Both the position numbers and the translations under genes were made by a program. Under the pieces are notes generated by a model. The model ran no database searches. It was not told the DNA's origin and saw only the letters and a program-made list of their open reading frames with translations. A stretch of DNA of 64,000 nucleotides from positions 1 through 64,000 of the forward strand of contig CAWHKC010000003.1 in assembly GCA_963829835.1 (NCBI GenBank). Reading direction: 5' to 3'. Source of the stretch: Berkiella sp963829835. Its GTDB lineage: Bacteria; Pseudomonadota; Gammaproteobacteria; Berkiellales; Berkiellaceae. This document shows positions 8,500 to 18,621 of the stretch, one piece after another; the first letter of the stretch is position 1, and each line of letters starts with the position of its first letter.

Positions 8500-8535
8500 G
8501 GGATTAGGGATTAGGGATTGGGGATTGGGGATTAG
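8500..8535. repeat. 7-bp tandem repeat GGGATTA/GGGATTG
   Basis: Five consecutive heptamers of the form GGGATTA or GGGATTG, resembling telomeric DNA by chance of composition. They lie in the roughly 480-base gap between rpsJ and the divergent hydrolase gene, next to a long inverted repeat. The gap holds no convincing gene. Confidence 0.8.
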
Positions 8536-8547
8536 CGAGGCCCCCCC

Positions 8548-8622
8548 AAGCCCACCGGCGGCGACCGGTGGGAACTGCATTGCTCGCGGCCTCAATTCCC
8601 ACCGGCCGCCGCCGGTGGGCTT
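8548..8622. repeat. 27-bp inverted repeat, each arm itself palindromic
   Basis: The arm at 8548-8574 (AAGCCCACCGG to CCGGTGGGAA) and the arm at 8596-8622 (TTCCCACCGG to CCGGTGGGCTT) are reverse complements with one mismatch, separated by 21 bases. Each arm also folds on itself through CCCACCGG/CCGGTGGG. This is the form of a REP/BIME-like element. It lies upstream of both divergent genes and could form a strong cruciform or RNA hairpin. Confidence 0.85.
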
Positions 8623-8796
8623 GGGACGTAAACCTGGTTTCTGTCGCGGAGGAGCGCTACCACTTTCGCCGGAGGGGGGGGTAAAGACCCGGCCAACGCA
8701 ATGTTTTCGGCCGGCGCGAAATGTTGGCCGCGTCCTCGCCCGAAGTCTACAATTCCCGAAAGCAGGTTATACACCCAAGGCTTTGGAGAGGTTGCC

Positions 8797-9573
8797 ATGA
8801 GGTTGATTGCTTTGGCAGTGGCCACGTTAATCGGGGCCGGTGCGGCCAAGGCCGCCGTGCGGACGCAGGTGGTGGAATACAAGCAGGGCGATGCCGTCCT
8901 GGAAGGTTTCCTGGCCTGGGACGATGCCGTCCAGGGCCGGCGGCCGGGGGTGCTCGTCGTCCATGAGTGGACCGGACTGAGCGACTACGCCAAGATGCGG
9001 GCCCGGAAGCTGGCCGAGATGGGCTATGTCGCCTTGGCCGCCGACATCTACGGCAAGGGCGTTCGGCCAAAGACGCCCCAGGAGGCGGCCGCCCAGGCCG
9101 GCAAATACAAGAACGACCGCACGCTCATGCGGGCGCGGGTGGAGGCCGCGTTGGACGCCCTGCGCAGCAATGACCGCGTGCGATCCCAAGCGGGTGGCGG
9201 CCATCGGCTATTGCTTCGGCGGCACCTGCGTGCTGGAACTCGCCCGCAGCGGCGCCGAAATGGCCGGCGTGGTGAGTTTCCACGGCGGTCTGGACACCCG
9301 GCCCCGGCCGACGCAAAGAACATCAAGTGCAAGGTCCTGGTCCTGCACGGCGGCGACGATCCGCACGTGCCGCGCAAGGACGTGGAGGCCTTTCAGGACG
9401 AGATGCGGTCCGGCGGCGTGGACTGGCAGCTTATGATCTACGGCGGGGCCGTCCACGGCTTCACCAATCCCGGCAACGGCAACGACAAGTCGCGGGGCGT
9501 CGCTTACAACGCCGCGGCCGATCGCCGCTCGTGGGAGGCGATGAAGGAGTTCTTCGCCGAGGTGCTGAAGTAG
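8797..9573 (+). CDS. dienelactone hydrolase family protein, exported
   Basis: Alpha/beta hydrolase of about 258 residues. An N-terminal signal peptide (MRLIALAVATLIGAGAAKA) predicts export. GVLVVHEWTGLSDYAKMRA is followed by the nucleophile elbow GYCFGG, with the Cys typical of the family, then LVLHGGDDPHVPRKD with the acid Asp, and GAVHGFTNPGN with the catalytic His. The elbow lies in a different frame (about 9170-9300) from both flanks, so two nearly compensating base errors are present. GGAGAG just upstream is a good ribosome binding site. The true substrate is unknown, since planctomycetes have many such paralogues. Confidence 0.88.
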   Translation: MRLIALAVATLIGAGAAKAAVRTQVVEYKQGDAVLEGFLAWDDAVQGRRPGVLVVHEWTGLSDYAKMRARKLAEMGYVALAADIYGKGVRPKTPQEAAAQAGKYKNDRTLMRARVEAALDALRSNDRVRSQAGGGHRLLLRRHLRAGTRPQRRRNGRRGEFPRRSGHPAPADAKNIKCKVLVLHGGDDPHVPRKDVEAFQDEMRSGGVDWQLMIYGGAVHGFTNPGNGNDKSRGVAYNAAADRRSWEAMKEFFAEVLK

Positions 9574-9600
9574 CTGCTCTTGGGGCAGGCGGTAAGAGAA

Positions 9601-9682
9601 GTAGGGTGGGTGGAGAGAGCGAGCCCCACCAATTACGATCCGGCCGTTTCTGGTGGGGCTCGCTGCGCTCGACCCACCCTAC
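9601..9682. repeat. inverted repeat GTAGGGTGGG...CCCACCCTAC
   Basis: Arms at 9601-9631 and 9651-9682 share GTAGGGTGGGT, GCGAGCCCCACCA and their complements, with a few mismatches. They lie between the stop codons of convergent genes (9573 and 9694). A transcript from either side could fold into a long hairpin, so the element may serve as a bidirectional terminator, though there is no clear T-tract. It looks like a dispersed REP-type element. Confidence 0.75.
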
Positions 9683-9693
9683 ATAACTGAACC

Positions 9694-10779
9694 TCACCCC
9701 CCCTGCCCCTTGTGCCACTGCTTCCAGTCCTCATTGGTCGCTTCGGCCATCGCCTCGGCGGCCTTTCCCAGCCAGTGGGAATTTCGCTCGGCGAGGTCGG
9801 CCCGGATCGCGGCCTTGGCCCGGCCGTCGCCCACGTGGACGTTGGCCGTCTCCTGGCCCATCGCCTGCAAGAGCTTCTGCTCGTCGCGGTCCTTCGGCAA
9901 CGCCGAGAGCTCGACGCGGCTGCAATCGGGGGCCAGGCGGCGGACGAGCCACGAACCGCAGAGTTGCACCCAGGGGTCGAGCCACGCACCGACGTGCCGA
10001 GAATTTTCTGGTAAAGGATTTCACCGGCCCCGGCCGGGGGCTTCTCCCACAAACAGGCGGAGATGCGCAGCGCCTTGGCCTCTCGGGCGATCAGGCCGCC
10101 CCGCCAGTCGGCCAGGGCCACGAATCGCTGGCGGCCCAGGCTACCCAGGCCGGCGATCCGGTGGACGAGCTTGTAGGTCAGGCCCTTCTCCGGCAGCCAT
10201 CGCTCCAGGGCAGCGGTCACTTCGCGGGCAATCGTCCCGGTGACGGCAGGCAACTTGTCGAGCTTGTCCCAGAAGGCCACCGGATCGCGAAGGTTGCTCC
10301 CGGCCAGGTCCCGAAGCCAGTGATGCCGCCGGGCCAGCACCAGCGGGCAGCCGCCTTGATCGAGCGTCTCGCTGTAGCCCGCCAGGATCGCATCGCAGGC
10401 ATCCTGGGGATCGAGGAGACAGATGGTTCCCCTCGATGGCCAGGATGGCGCTGGCGGCCAGCCGTACCAGGTCGTTGGTGTAGGCCATCGGCCAGGCTTC
10501 ATCGAAATCGTTGATCCCCCAGATCAGCCGGCCTTCCGTGTCCCGCCAGGTGCCGAAGTTCTCGATGTGCAGGTCGCCGACGCTGAGCACTGCCGGGGCG
10601 GCGGCCAACTCGGGACAGATCTCGGGCCAGCGCTGGACCCAGCGGTAGTACGTCGCCCGCAGGAACGGGAACGGGCTTTCCGCCATCCGCTGGTGTTTCA
10701 GTTCCAGGTCGGCGGGGATCAGCGTAATTCGGTTTCGCAGCCAAGCCTCGTAGCGTTGGGTGGCCTGCTCGATCTCCAT
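9694..10779 (-). CDS. DUF2252 family protein
   Basis: Start at 10779 (MEIEQATQRYEAWLRNRITL). Conserved segments are SPFPFLRATYYRW, VLSVGDLHIENFGTWRDTEG, IWGINDFDEAWPMAYTNDLV and, after a frame break near 10425, KLDKLPAVTGTIAREVTAAL and LADWRGGLIAREAKALR. A further break near 9985 leads to the C-terminus ending WKQWHKGQGG. The GDLHIENFG and NDFDEA motifs resemble the catalytic loop and metal site of aminoglycoside-phosphotransferase-like kinases, the fold assigned to DUF2252. The substrate is unknown. Length is about 360 residues. Confidence 0.85.
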
Positions 10780-10857
10780 GGCAATCTCGCTCCTACTGCA
10801 ACGCCTGGGACTGCTTCGCACTGCGAACCGGGAACTTCTCTATTCGAACTCCCCAAG

Positions 10858-10879
10858 CCCACCCGTTGCAACGGGTGGG
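10858..10879. repeat. 22-bp perfect palindrome
   Basis: CCCACCCGTTGCAACGGGTG followed by GG is a perfect palindrome within AAGCCCACCC...GGGTGGGACT. It shares its outer bases with the 8548-8622 element and lies between the DUF2252 gene and tRNA-Leu. It is probably another REP-type repeat. Confidence 0.75.
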
Positions 10880-10940
10880 ACTCTTCCACGGCAAACGGCG
10901 CAATTTCGTCGCAAGTCTTCAGGTACAACAAAATTCAACG

Positions 10941-11027
10941 TGGCCGAGGCGGGACTCGAACCCGCACGAGCGATTAACGCCCCACAGGATTTTAAGTCCT
11001 GAGCGTCTGCCATTCCGCCACTCGGCC
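10941..11027 (-). tRNA. tRNA-Leu (anticodon UAA)
   Basis: On the minus strand the 87-base sequence has a perfect 7-bp acceptor stem (GGCCGAG with CTCGGCC), discriminator A, a D-arm TGGCGGAATGGCAGACGC typical of tRNA-Leu, anticodon stem-loop CAGGACTTAAAATCCTG with anticodon TAA, a long variable arm, and a T-arm GCGGGTTCGAGTCCCGC. The class II shape with a long variable arm confirms leucine. No CCA is encoded. It lies about 75 bases after the leuA stop, on the same strand. Confidence 0.95.
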
Positions 11028-11103
11028 GACTCGGAATGCACTACCGACGCCGCCCTGGGTCGGCAAGACCCGGAGCTTCTTCACCGGCGGTCTCACGGTC
11101 TTG

Positions 11104-12650
11104 TCATCCGCCGCTGGCGGCGATCCGGTTGATCGCGTTCAGAAACGCCTTCGCGCTGGCCTCGACGCTGTCGGTCGAGACGCCGCGGCCGCGATACAGC
11201 TCGGCCCTCGTGCTCCACCTGGACCAGCACCTCGCCCTGGGCGTCCTTGCCCACCGTGACGCTGTGGACGTTGAAGTCGCGGCAGACGACCGAGATGCCC
11301 GTCAGCTTGCTCGATGGCCAGGAAGACCGCGTCGATCGGGCCGTCGCCGCCGGCGATCGTTGCCGTGCTAGTTTCTCCTCGCCGCGGCGGAGCCGGAGCG
11401 TCACCTCGGGCACCTGGCCGGTGCCGCAGATCACCTGGTACGAGTCCAACGTCCAGTGTTCGGTCACGGCGTGCATCTGCTGCTCGATCAGGGCGGCGAT
11501 GTCGGCGTCGTAGATTTCCTTCTTCTTGTCGGCCAGGATCTTGAACTGCTCGAAGACCGTGTCTGAGCTGCTCGCCGGTGAGCGTGTAGCCCATGGCCTT
11601 GGCGCGGTCGGCCAGGGCGGCCCGGCCGCTGTGCTTGCCCAGCACCAGGTCGCTCATGGCGAAGCCGACGTCCTCGGGCCGCATGATTTCGTAGGTGGTG
11701 CGTTCCTTGAGCATGCCGTCCTGGTGGATGCCCGCCTCGTGGGCGAAGGCGTTTTGGCCCACGATCGCCTTGTTCCGCTGCACCTGAATGCCGGTGATGT
11801 TGGCCACCAGCCGGCTGGTGGGAACCAGGCGGCTGGTGATTGATGCGGGTGGCGGCATGATAGTAGTCGTGCGCGGGTCCGCAGGGCCATGACGATCTCT
11901 TCCAGCGAGCAGTTGCCGGCCCGCTCGCCCAGGCCGTTGATCGTGCATTCGACCTGGCCCGCGCCGGCTTCGACGGCGGCCAGGCTGTTGGCCACGGCCA
12001 TGCCCAGGTCGTTGTGGCAATGGACGCTGATCACCGCCTTGTCGATGTTGGGCACGCGGTTGCGCAGCGTGCGGATGACGTTGCCCATGTGCGCTGGGCG
12101 TGGCGTAGCCGACGGTGTCGGGGATGTTGACCGTGGTGGCGCCGGCGGCGATGGCCGCCTCGACCACTTGGCAGAGGAAATCGGCCTCGGTGCGCGAGGC
12201 GTCTTCGGGCGAGAACTCGACGTCGCCGCAATAGCCGACGGCCCGCTGCACGCCCGCCACGGCCTGCTCGATGATCTCGTCCTTGTCCATCTTCAGCTTG
12301 TGCTCGCGGTGGATGGCGCTGGTGGCCAGGAAGACGTGGATCCGCGGCTGCTCGGCATGCCGGACGGCCTCCCAGGCCCGATCGATGTCGCGCGTCGCGG
12401 CAGCGGGCCAGCCCGCAGATCACCGCGCCGCGGATCGTGCTGGGCGATCTCGCGGACCGCCTCGAAATCGCCGGGCGAGGCGATGGGAAAGCCGGCCTCG
12501 ATCACGTCGACGCCCAAGTCGACCAGCGCCTGGGCGATTTCCATTTTCTCGGCCAGGTTCATGCTGGCGCCGGGCGATTGCTCGCCGTCGCGGAGCGTGG
12601 TGTCGAAGATGGTGATGCGACGCGTGCGGTCTGGTTTCGGGCTCGGTCAT
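11104..12650 (-). CDS. leuA: 2-isopropylmalate synthase
   Basis: First committed step of leucine synthesis: acetyl-CoA plus 2-oxoisovalerate gives 2-isopropylmalate. After frame repair the N-terminus reads TIFDTTLRDGEQSPGASMNL, the metal-binding DTTLRDGEQ motif. It is followed by GVDVIEAGFPIASPGDFEAV, VEFSPEDASRTEADFL, AVISVHCHNDLGMAVANSLA (the HxH metal ligands) and NGLGERAGNCSLEEIVMAL. A C-terminal regulatory domain is shown by ISVVCRDFNVHSVTVGKDAQ, ending NAINRIAASGG. At about 515 residues it is a full-length leucine-inhibited type. At least seven frame breaks (near 11190, 11360, 11560, 11850, 12100, 12380 and 12625) split it. A leucine-codon leader and terminator lie directly upstream. 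Confidence 0.93.
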
Positions 12651-12680
12651 GGCTTCGGCTGTCCTTTGGCAAATAGTAAC

Positions 12681-12713
12681 AAAAAAAGCCCCAAGGCTCG
12701 GTCTGCCTTGGGG
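12681..12713 (-). terminator. intrinsic terminator in the leuA leader (attenuator)
   Basis: On the minus strand the stem CCCCAAGGC, a seven-base loop and GCCTTGGGG are followed immediately by CTTTTTTT. The T-tract ends 31 bases before the leuA ATG and the hairpin begins about 40 bases after the stop of the leucine-rich leader peptide. A strong terminator between promoter and structural gene on the same strand is the hallmark of attenuation. Confidence 0.9.
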
Positions 12714-12752
12714 TTCGAATGTACTTTCGGGATAGCGGAGTACGCGCGAACC

Positions 12753-12815
12753 TTACGGCCGACGGCTGGCTAAAGCCAGCAATAACAACGGCAACAAGCT
12801 TCGCAACAGGTTCAC
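12753..12815 (-). CDS. leuL: leucine-rich leader peptide of the leuA attenuator
   Basis: A GTG-started 20-codon frame encodes MNLLRSLLPLLLLALASRRP and stops at TAA 12753. Nine of its codons are for leucine (CTG, TTG and TTA), packed into 13 consecutive positions. GGAGGA lies nine bases before the GTG. A small hairpin (GCTGGC TTTA GCCAGC, 12765-12780) overlaps its last Leu codons, where a stalled ribosome would cover it. By analogy with enterobacterial leu, ile and trp leaders, ribosome stalling at low leucyl-tRNA should favour an antiterminator and allow leuA transcription. The competing antiterminator pairing was not worked out. A signal-peptide-like small protein is the alternative reading. 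Confidence 0.82.
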   Translation of the reverse strand: MNLLRSLLPLLLLALASRRP

Positions 12816-12930
12816 GGGCGGACTCCTCCACGACCGGTTTCGACATTTCGGCCGTGTAGAATAAATGTATCAGCCGAAACGGCCGGCGTCAAGAAGATTT
12901 TCGCGACCGCGGGTGGCCGGGGGCGACCGG

Positions 12931-13044
12931 GGGTGGCCGCGATAGCTTCGCTATCGGGGTGCCGCAGGCACGGGAGGCTCTCGCGGCGTATTGAAGCTCC
13001 TCTCGCGGCTCCGCCGCCCCGATAGCAAAGCTATCGCGGCCACC
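12931..13044. repeat. REP-like element with GATAGC/GCTATC palindromes, copy 1
   Basis: Begins GGTGGCCGCGATAGCTTCGC and ends CCGATAGCAAAGCTATCGCG GCCACC, with GTGCCGCAGGCAC and GCGTATTGAAGCTCCTCTCG between. The two ends are inverted relative to one another, so the whole unit can fold. Related units occur at 14,689-14,903 and 17,049-17,157. It lies in the roughly 300-base space between the leuA leader and the DUF1570 gene. Confidence 0.85.
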
Positions 13045-13148
13045 CACGTGGAATCGCCACCCGCCGCTCACCCCCCCGGCTGTGGCATGGCCACTCCGCG
13101 AGTCGTTTTTTTCGGTTTCCCCCTTCCGCCTTCCGCCCTCCGCCTTCT

Positions 13149-14581
13149 TTACTCCCTAGTCCCTCCCCCAGCTCCCTGCCCCTGGTGCAACGACAGAACA
13201 TATTCCCGCCACTGCCGCTCGAACTGAGCCAGCCGAATGCCGACGAGCCGCTCGAGGCGCGGGACGGGCGCCAGTTTCTTCGCCTCGGGCGCCACGTACT
13301 GGCAAGCGCCGGACTATCCAACAGGTGCCGCTCGAAGGCCAGGTAATAAGCCAGCCCCCAGGCATAGGCGTAGAGCCGATCGGCGGCCGGCCTGTCGGGT
13401 GTCGTGCCGCTCCAGGAAGGCGGCGGCGGAAGTCGACAACAGCCGCTCCAGCGACAACGGCTGCGGGCTGGAGAAATCGGCCTTCAGCCGCTTCAAGGCG
13501 ACGGCGTTGGGGGCGTCCACCCGCAAGGCGTCCGCCTCCAGGATGCCGCCTTCAAACGTGACGGCCAGCCCCTCGTTGAGCCAGCGGGGCACGTCGTAGC
13601 GGTTGTGCGGATAAACGCAGTTCTCCAAGTAGGCGTGGAACGACTCGTGATAGAGGCGGGCGAACACCTGGCGGGTGCTGTTCTGAAACTGCTCGGCGGC
13701 CTGGCGATCGCAACGGCTGAGGTCCTTGTTCTTGGCCTTGACGTGGCGTCGAACTGCCGCTTGACCGCGGCCTCGGCCAGTTTGATCTCGGCCGGCGGAG
13801 CGACCTTCTTGCGCATGCCGGCGGCCAGCTCGGCCTGCCGGGTCTTGAAAGCGTTTCTCCAGTTGCTTCAACTGGCGGCGGATGTCGTCGGTCTGGGCGT
13901 TGACCTTGGCCATGCTCAAGGCCACTCCGGCCAGGTCGCTGCCGACAACCACGACATTCTCTTTTTCAGGAAGCAGGCGGGGTTCTGGATCCGCACGCCG
14001 CGCGCGGCCAAAACGCCCGGTACTGCTCCATCGAGTTCAGCACGACCAATAGGGGCGGATTGGGCAGCCGGCCGCGGGGAGGCAGCATTTGCCGATAGGC
14101 GGCGAAGATCTGTTCCACCCGCACGATCACCCGCCGGGTGGTCGGCTCGTCGGCCGTGCTGTCCAGCGTGAACCACTTGCCCGCGTAGTGCAGTAGTGGT
14201 TTCCTTCCGTTGCCTGCGCGGCCAGCGAGACGGCTTCCATGCGGCCGGCCTCGATGGGGCGCGATGAGGAACTGGCGGATCTGTTCCCGCAGACTGGCCC
14301 GCTCCGGCTCGTCGAGGCGCAGCGATCTAGGCCACCGAGCGGCGATCGAGCGTGCGGATGACCAGGTGCATGGGTTGTCCCGGGGGGCGTTGAATCTGGA
14401 TGAAGTAGAGCCAGCCGTCGCCCAGCGACTCGATCAGCCCGTCGTAGGAGGCGCCTTCCAGCAGGTTGACGCGTTCCATCGCCTGCCGGGGCGGCCCGAG
14501 GTACTGCCGGGCGGCGACGGGGCTGCCGGCCAGGCAGCAGGCGCCCAGTCCCGCTGCCAGGATAAGAGAAGATGGTCCCAT
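13149..14581 (-). CDS. DUF1570 domain protein, putative exported metallopeptidase
   Basis: Start at 14581 gives MGPSSLILAAGLGACCLAGS, a signal peptide. The N-terminal part includes NLLEGASYDGLIESLGDGWL. The centre has a peptidase-like segment, LYHESFHAYLENCVYP, whose HExxH-like HESFH could bind zinc, followed by PRWLNEGLAVTFEGGILEAD, where the downstream Glu may be the third ligand. The C-terminus ends QFERQWREYVLSLHQ with TAA at 13149. DUF1570 proteins are abundant in planctomycetes and their substrates are unknown. Frame breaks lie near 13320, 13400, 13745, 13850, 14010, 14200 and 14325. Length after repair is about 475 residues. Confidence 0.8.
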
Positions 14582-14688
14582 GCCTCTGTTCCTGTCTGTG
14601 CGGAAGGAGATCCGTTCCGCTGCTGCTCTATTTTCAGTCTCTCGGCGCCGGCAGCGGAAGGGAAGCCACTGCGGCGGGGACTTGCCAC

Positions 14689-14903
14689 GGGTGGCCCCGA
14701 TAGCTCGGCTATCGGGGTGCCGAAGGCACAAGAGGACGCCTGCTTGCGGGTGGCCCCGATAGCTCGGCTATCGGGGTGCCGAAGGCACAAGAGGAGACGC
14801 GGCGTTTTGACGCCCCTCTTGCGGCTCCGCCGCCCCGATAGCGAAGCTATCGGGGCCACCCGCAAAGCTATCGGAGCCACCCGCGAAGCTATCGGAGCCA
14901 CCC
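14689..14903. repeat. cluster of REP-like GATAGC elements with a 21-bp tandem repeat
   Basis: Two direct copies (14,689-14,735 and 14,748-14,794) read GGTGGCCCCGATAGCTCGGC then TATCGGGGTGCCGAAGGCAC. They are followed by an inverted copy (14,811-14,861). Two 21-base units differing at one position (GCAAAGCTATCGGAGCCACC C and GCGAAGCTATCGGAGCCACC C) close the array. The cluster fills the gap between the divergently placed DUF1570 and trpB genes, where promoters for both should lie. Confidence 0.9.
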
Positions 14904-14986
14904 GCGCTCGGCGGACCTTGACTGCCCGCGAAACGACGGGGAGAATGGGGTTTTCCCCCGCACTTTCGCCCCCGGAAGCGCGGCCC

Positions 14987-16235
<1,249 letters not shown>

Positions 16236-16236
16236 C

Positions 16237-17027
16237 ATGTCCGCCATCGACAAACTTTTGCCTCGCTACGTCGCCGCGGCCGCAAGGCCTTCATGCCGTT
16301 CCTGACCGCCGGCGATCCCGATCTCGACTTCACCGTCGAGCTGATCCGCCTGCTGGCGGGCTGCGGCTCGACCTGATCGAAATGGGCATTCCCTACAGCG
16401 ATCCGATTGCCGACGGACCGGTCATTCAGGCGGCGTACACCCGGCCCTGGACCAGAAGATCAGCTGGACGACATCTTGGCATGCTTGGCAGCCACGCCCG
16501 GACTGACCGGCGCCGCTGGTCACGATGGTCAGCTATGCGATCGTCTTTCGCCACGGGCTGGAGCGCTACGTGGCCGACGCGAAGGCGGCGGCGTGGCCGG
16601 GGCGATCGTGCCCGACCTGCCCGTCAGGAGGCCGGCCGCGCTGGCCGAAGTCTGCCGCCGCGAGGATTTCAGCCTCATTCAGTTGGTCACGCCCACCACC
16701 CCGCGCGACCGGGCCCTGCAGCATCGCCGCCAGCACGACCGGCTTCATCTATTACGTCTCGGTGACCGGCATCACCGGCGAGCGGACCGAATTGCCGCCG
16801 AAGCTTGTCGACAACGTCGGGCTGGCTGCGCGAGCAAACGCCGCTGCCAATCTGCATCGGTTTCGGCATCAGCCGGCCGGACACGTGCGGACGCTGGCCC
16901 CCGTGGCCGACGGCCTGATCGTCGGCTCGGCCATCGTCCGCCGCATGGCCGAAGCCGCCGGCAAGCCCCGGCGCAAGTGCTGGCCGAGATCGGCGACTAC
17001 CTCGCCCAGTTGATCGCGGCGGTGTAG
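16237..17027 (+). CDS. trpA: tryptophan synthase alpha chain
   Basis: TIM-barrel subunit that cleaves indole-3-glycerol phosphate and channels indole to TrpB. Start MSAIDKLFASLRRRGRKAFM at 16237, then PFLTAGDPDLDFTVELI, DLIEMGIPYSDPIADGPVIQ (catalytic Glu in the EMGIPYSDP motif), VAGAIVPDLPV (catalytic Asp), FIYYVSVTGITGERTELPPK and GLIVGSAIVRRMAEAAGKP, ending LAQLIAAV. Length about 263 residues, normal. Frame breaks lie near 16365, 16445, 16515, 16590, 16720, 16830 and 16970. Confidence 0.93.
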
Positions 17028-17048
17028 GTTCCGATACCGGGGTGCGTG

Positions 17049-17157
17049 GGTGGCCCCGATAGCTTGTCTATCGGGGTGCCGCAGGCACAAGAGGCTGGGG
17101 TGGCGTATTGAAGCTCCTCTCGCGGTTGCACCGTGTGCGATGGCGTAGCTATCGGGC
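17049..17157. repeat. REP-like element with GATAGC/GCTATC palindromes, last copy
   Basis: GGTGGCCCCGATAGCTTGTC, TATCGGGGTGCCGCAGGCAC and GCGTATTGAAGCTCCTCTCG match the 12,931 copy almost base for base, but the 3' inverted part is degenerate (GGCGTAGCTATCGGG). It directly follows trpA. From here to 17,349 nothing else was recognised. Confidence 0.85.
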
Positions 17158-17349
17158 GGCCCAATACCGGGACCCGCAATCCGTCACAACCGCTACGATC
17201 GTCAAGCCGTGCAGTTTTGCAGGGTGGGTCGGCGCAGAAAGGCCCCACCATCCAGGCCGTGCGCCAGTCGCGACCGACCCGGGGCCCACGGTGCAAGCTA
17301 GACTTCATTCGGTAGCGGAACCCCTCCCGCATTGCCAGGAGACCAGCAA

Positions 17350-17587
17350 ATGTCGCAAGGACTGAAATCCCCTCCGAGAGGTTTTGTCGATCGTCGTCGT
17401 ACAATGTCTCGCAGCGGACGCCGGCCCTCGAACGGCGGCAGTTTGCCGACTCCTTCGAAGGGCTTCGCCGACGCCCAGGAACTGGGCCTGGCCATCGACC
17501 AGTACAAGCTGCGCCATCGCCGCCGCTTCATCACCTATGAAGAGACGCTCGCCGTGATCCAAGTCGCTCGGATATCACCGGGGATGA
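17350..17587 (+). CDS. small conserved planctomycete-type protein of unknown function
   Basis: After frame repair the core is ALERRQFADSFEGL, then DAQELGLAIDQYKLRHRRRF, ITYEETLAVI and SLGYH, ending at TGA 17585. This is a short, highly charged protein with a basic RHRRRF patch and no membrane segment. I recall similar small proteins from planctomycete genomes but know no function. Frame breaks lie near 17400-17410, 17460 and 17560. The start is uncertain; ATG at 17350 or a later one at 17403 is possible. Confidence 0.6.
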
Positions 17588-17597
17588 AGGAGGGAAG

Positions 17598-17654
17598 GAT
17601 AAAGGATGAAGGAGGAGTGACACCCGGCTGTCTGGTCATGCTTCATCCTTTATC
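17598..17654. terminator. inverted repeat between convergent genes, possible terminator
   Basis: GATAAAGGATGAAG (17598-17611) and CTTCATCCTTTATC (17641-17654) form a perfect 14-bp stem with a 29-base loop. It lies between the stop of the small protein (17587) and the stop of the CBS protein on the other strand (17669). T-rich sequence follows on the plus strand. Confidence 0.6.
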
Positions 17655-17668
17655 TTCATACTTTATAC

Positions 17669-18621
17669 TTATTTCAGCAGCGGCTCCCGCAGGCGCTCCG
17701 CGGTGACGATGCCGATGGTCTCGCCGCGGGCGTTGACTACGCGGGCAAGGCTCTCGTTGCGCCATCTCCAGACGCATCAAGGCCGCCAGGTGCGTGCTGC
17801 TGTCGGCGGATCTCCAACAGCGGCCGCAACGGTCCCAATTCCGGCGACTCGCTCAGCTTCAGGTCGATCACGCGAACATAGCCAATGAGGCTGCCCGGCG
17901 AATCGGCCGGCCTCGATGGGGACATGGCCACCCGCTGCCGCTCGGCCATCGCCAGACCTCCGTTTGTTCATATCGGCCGTGGCGCGGGGCAGCTCTCCGG
18001 CGGCCGCGAGGAAATTGCCCGACCGGTCGGCCGGCGACGGCAAAAATGCCCTGCGCCAGGCTGCGTTGGGCGGGGTGCAGGATGCCCGCCTCGTGCCCTT
18101 CTTCCAGCACGCGGCGGAGTTCGCGCCGGGCCAGCACGAGCGGATCGGATCGGCGACGGCGGCGCATCAGCCGCGCCAGCAAGCGGCTGAGCCCCATAGC
18201 CACGCGCTCAGCGGCAAGAGCAACACGACCGAGGCCAAAAGCAGCGGCCCGCACCGCCGCAGCAGTCGATTCGGGGCTTGCAGAAACAAGTTCTTCGGCA
18301 GAGCTCTCCATAGACCAAGAGGATCGGGGCCAACAACAAGCGGCGAATCCCTCCACCGACACCGCTTCCCCGGGCGCCACGGCCGGAAGATCACCACCGC
18401 GGCCAGCGAGACCAGTAGTCGCCAGGCTGTTGCCCACCAGGGTCGTGGCCACGATGAGGGCCGGATGGTTGGTCAGGAAGAGCAGGCCGTGGGCGCACCT
18501 CGTCGCCGCCCATCGCATCCAGCACCAGCCGCGCGGGTGGCCCGATAGAAGCCGGTCTCCGGCCGCTGAACAGGGCGCAGCAGCAATCCCACACTCCCAG
18601 GGCGAACATGATGGCGATCAT
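17669..18621 (-). CDS. CNNM/CorC-type membrane protein with CBS region (HlyC/CorC family, second of pair)
   Basis: The start MIAIMFALGV at 18621 overlaps the stop of the upstream gene (ATGA), indicating coupling. The N-terminal half is hydrophobic with GGDEVARGLLFLTNHPALIV and ATTLVGNSLA, typical of the DUF21 transmembrane domain. RRRRSDPLVLARRELRRVLE and GHEAGILHPAQRSLAQGIF match the linker before the CBS pair. The C-terminus holds GSLIGYVRVIDLKLSESPEL and, after a break, ARVVNARGETIGIVTAERL, the second CBS repeat. Family members are linked to magnesium or other cation export. Frame breaks are frequent (about eight). No CorC_HlyC C-terminal domain is visible. Confidence 0.78.

Noticed and set aside
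8500..8535. Possible CRISPR array or telomere
   Set aside because: Units are seven bases with no spacers, and there are no cas genes or chromosome-end features.
14689..14903. Possible CRISPR array
   Set aside because: Repeat units vary in length and orientation, spacers are short and not unique, and the same modules recur elsewhere.
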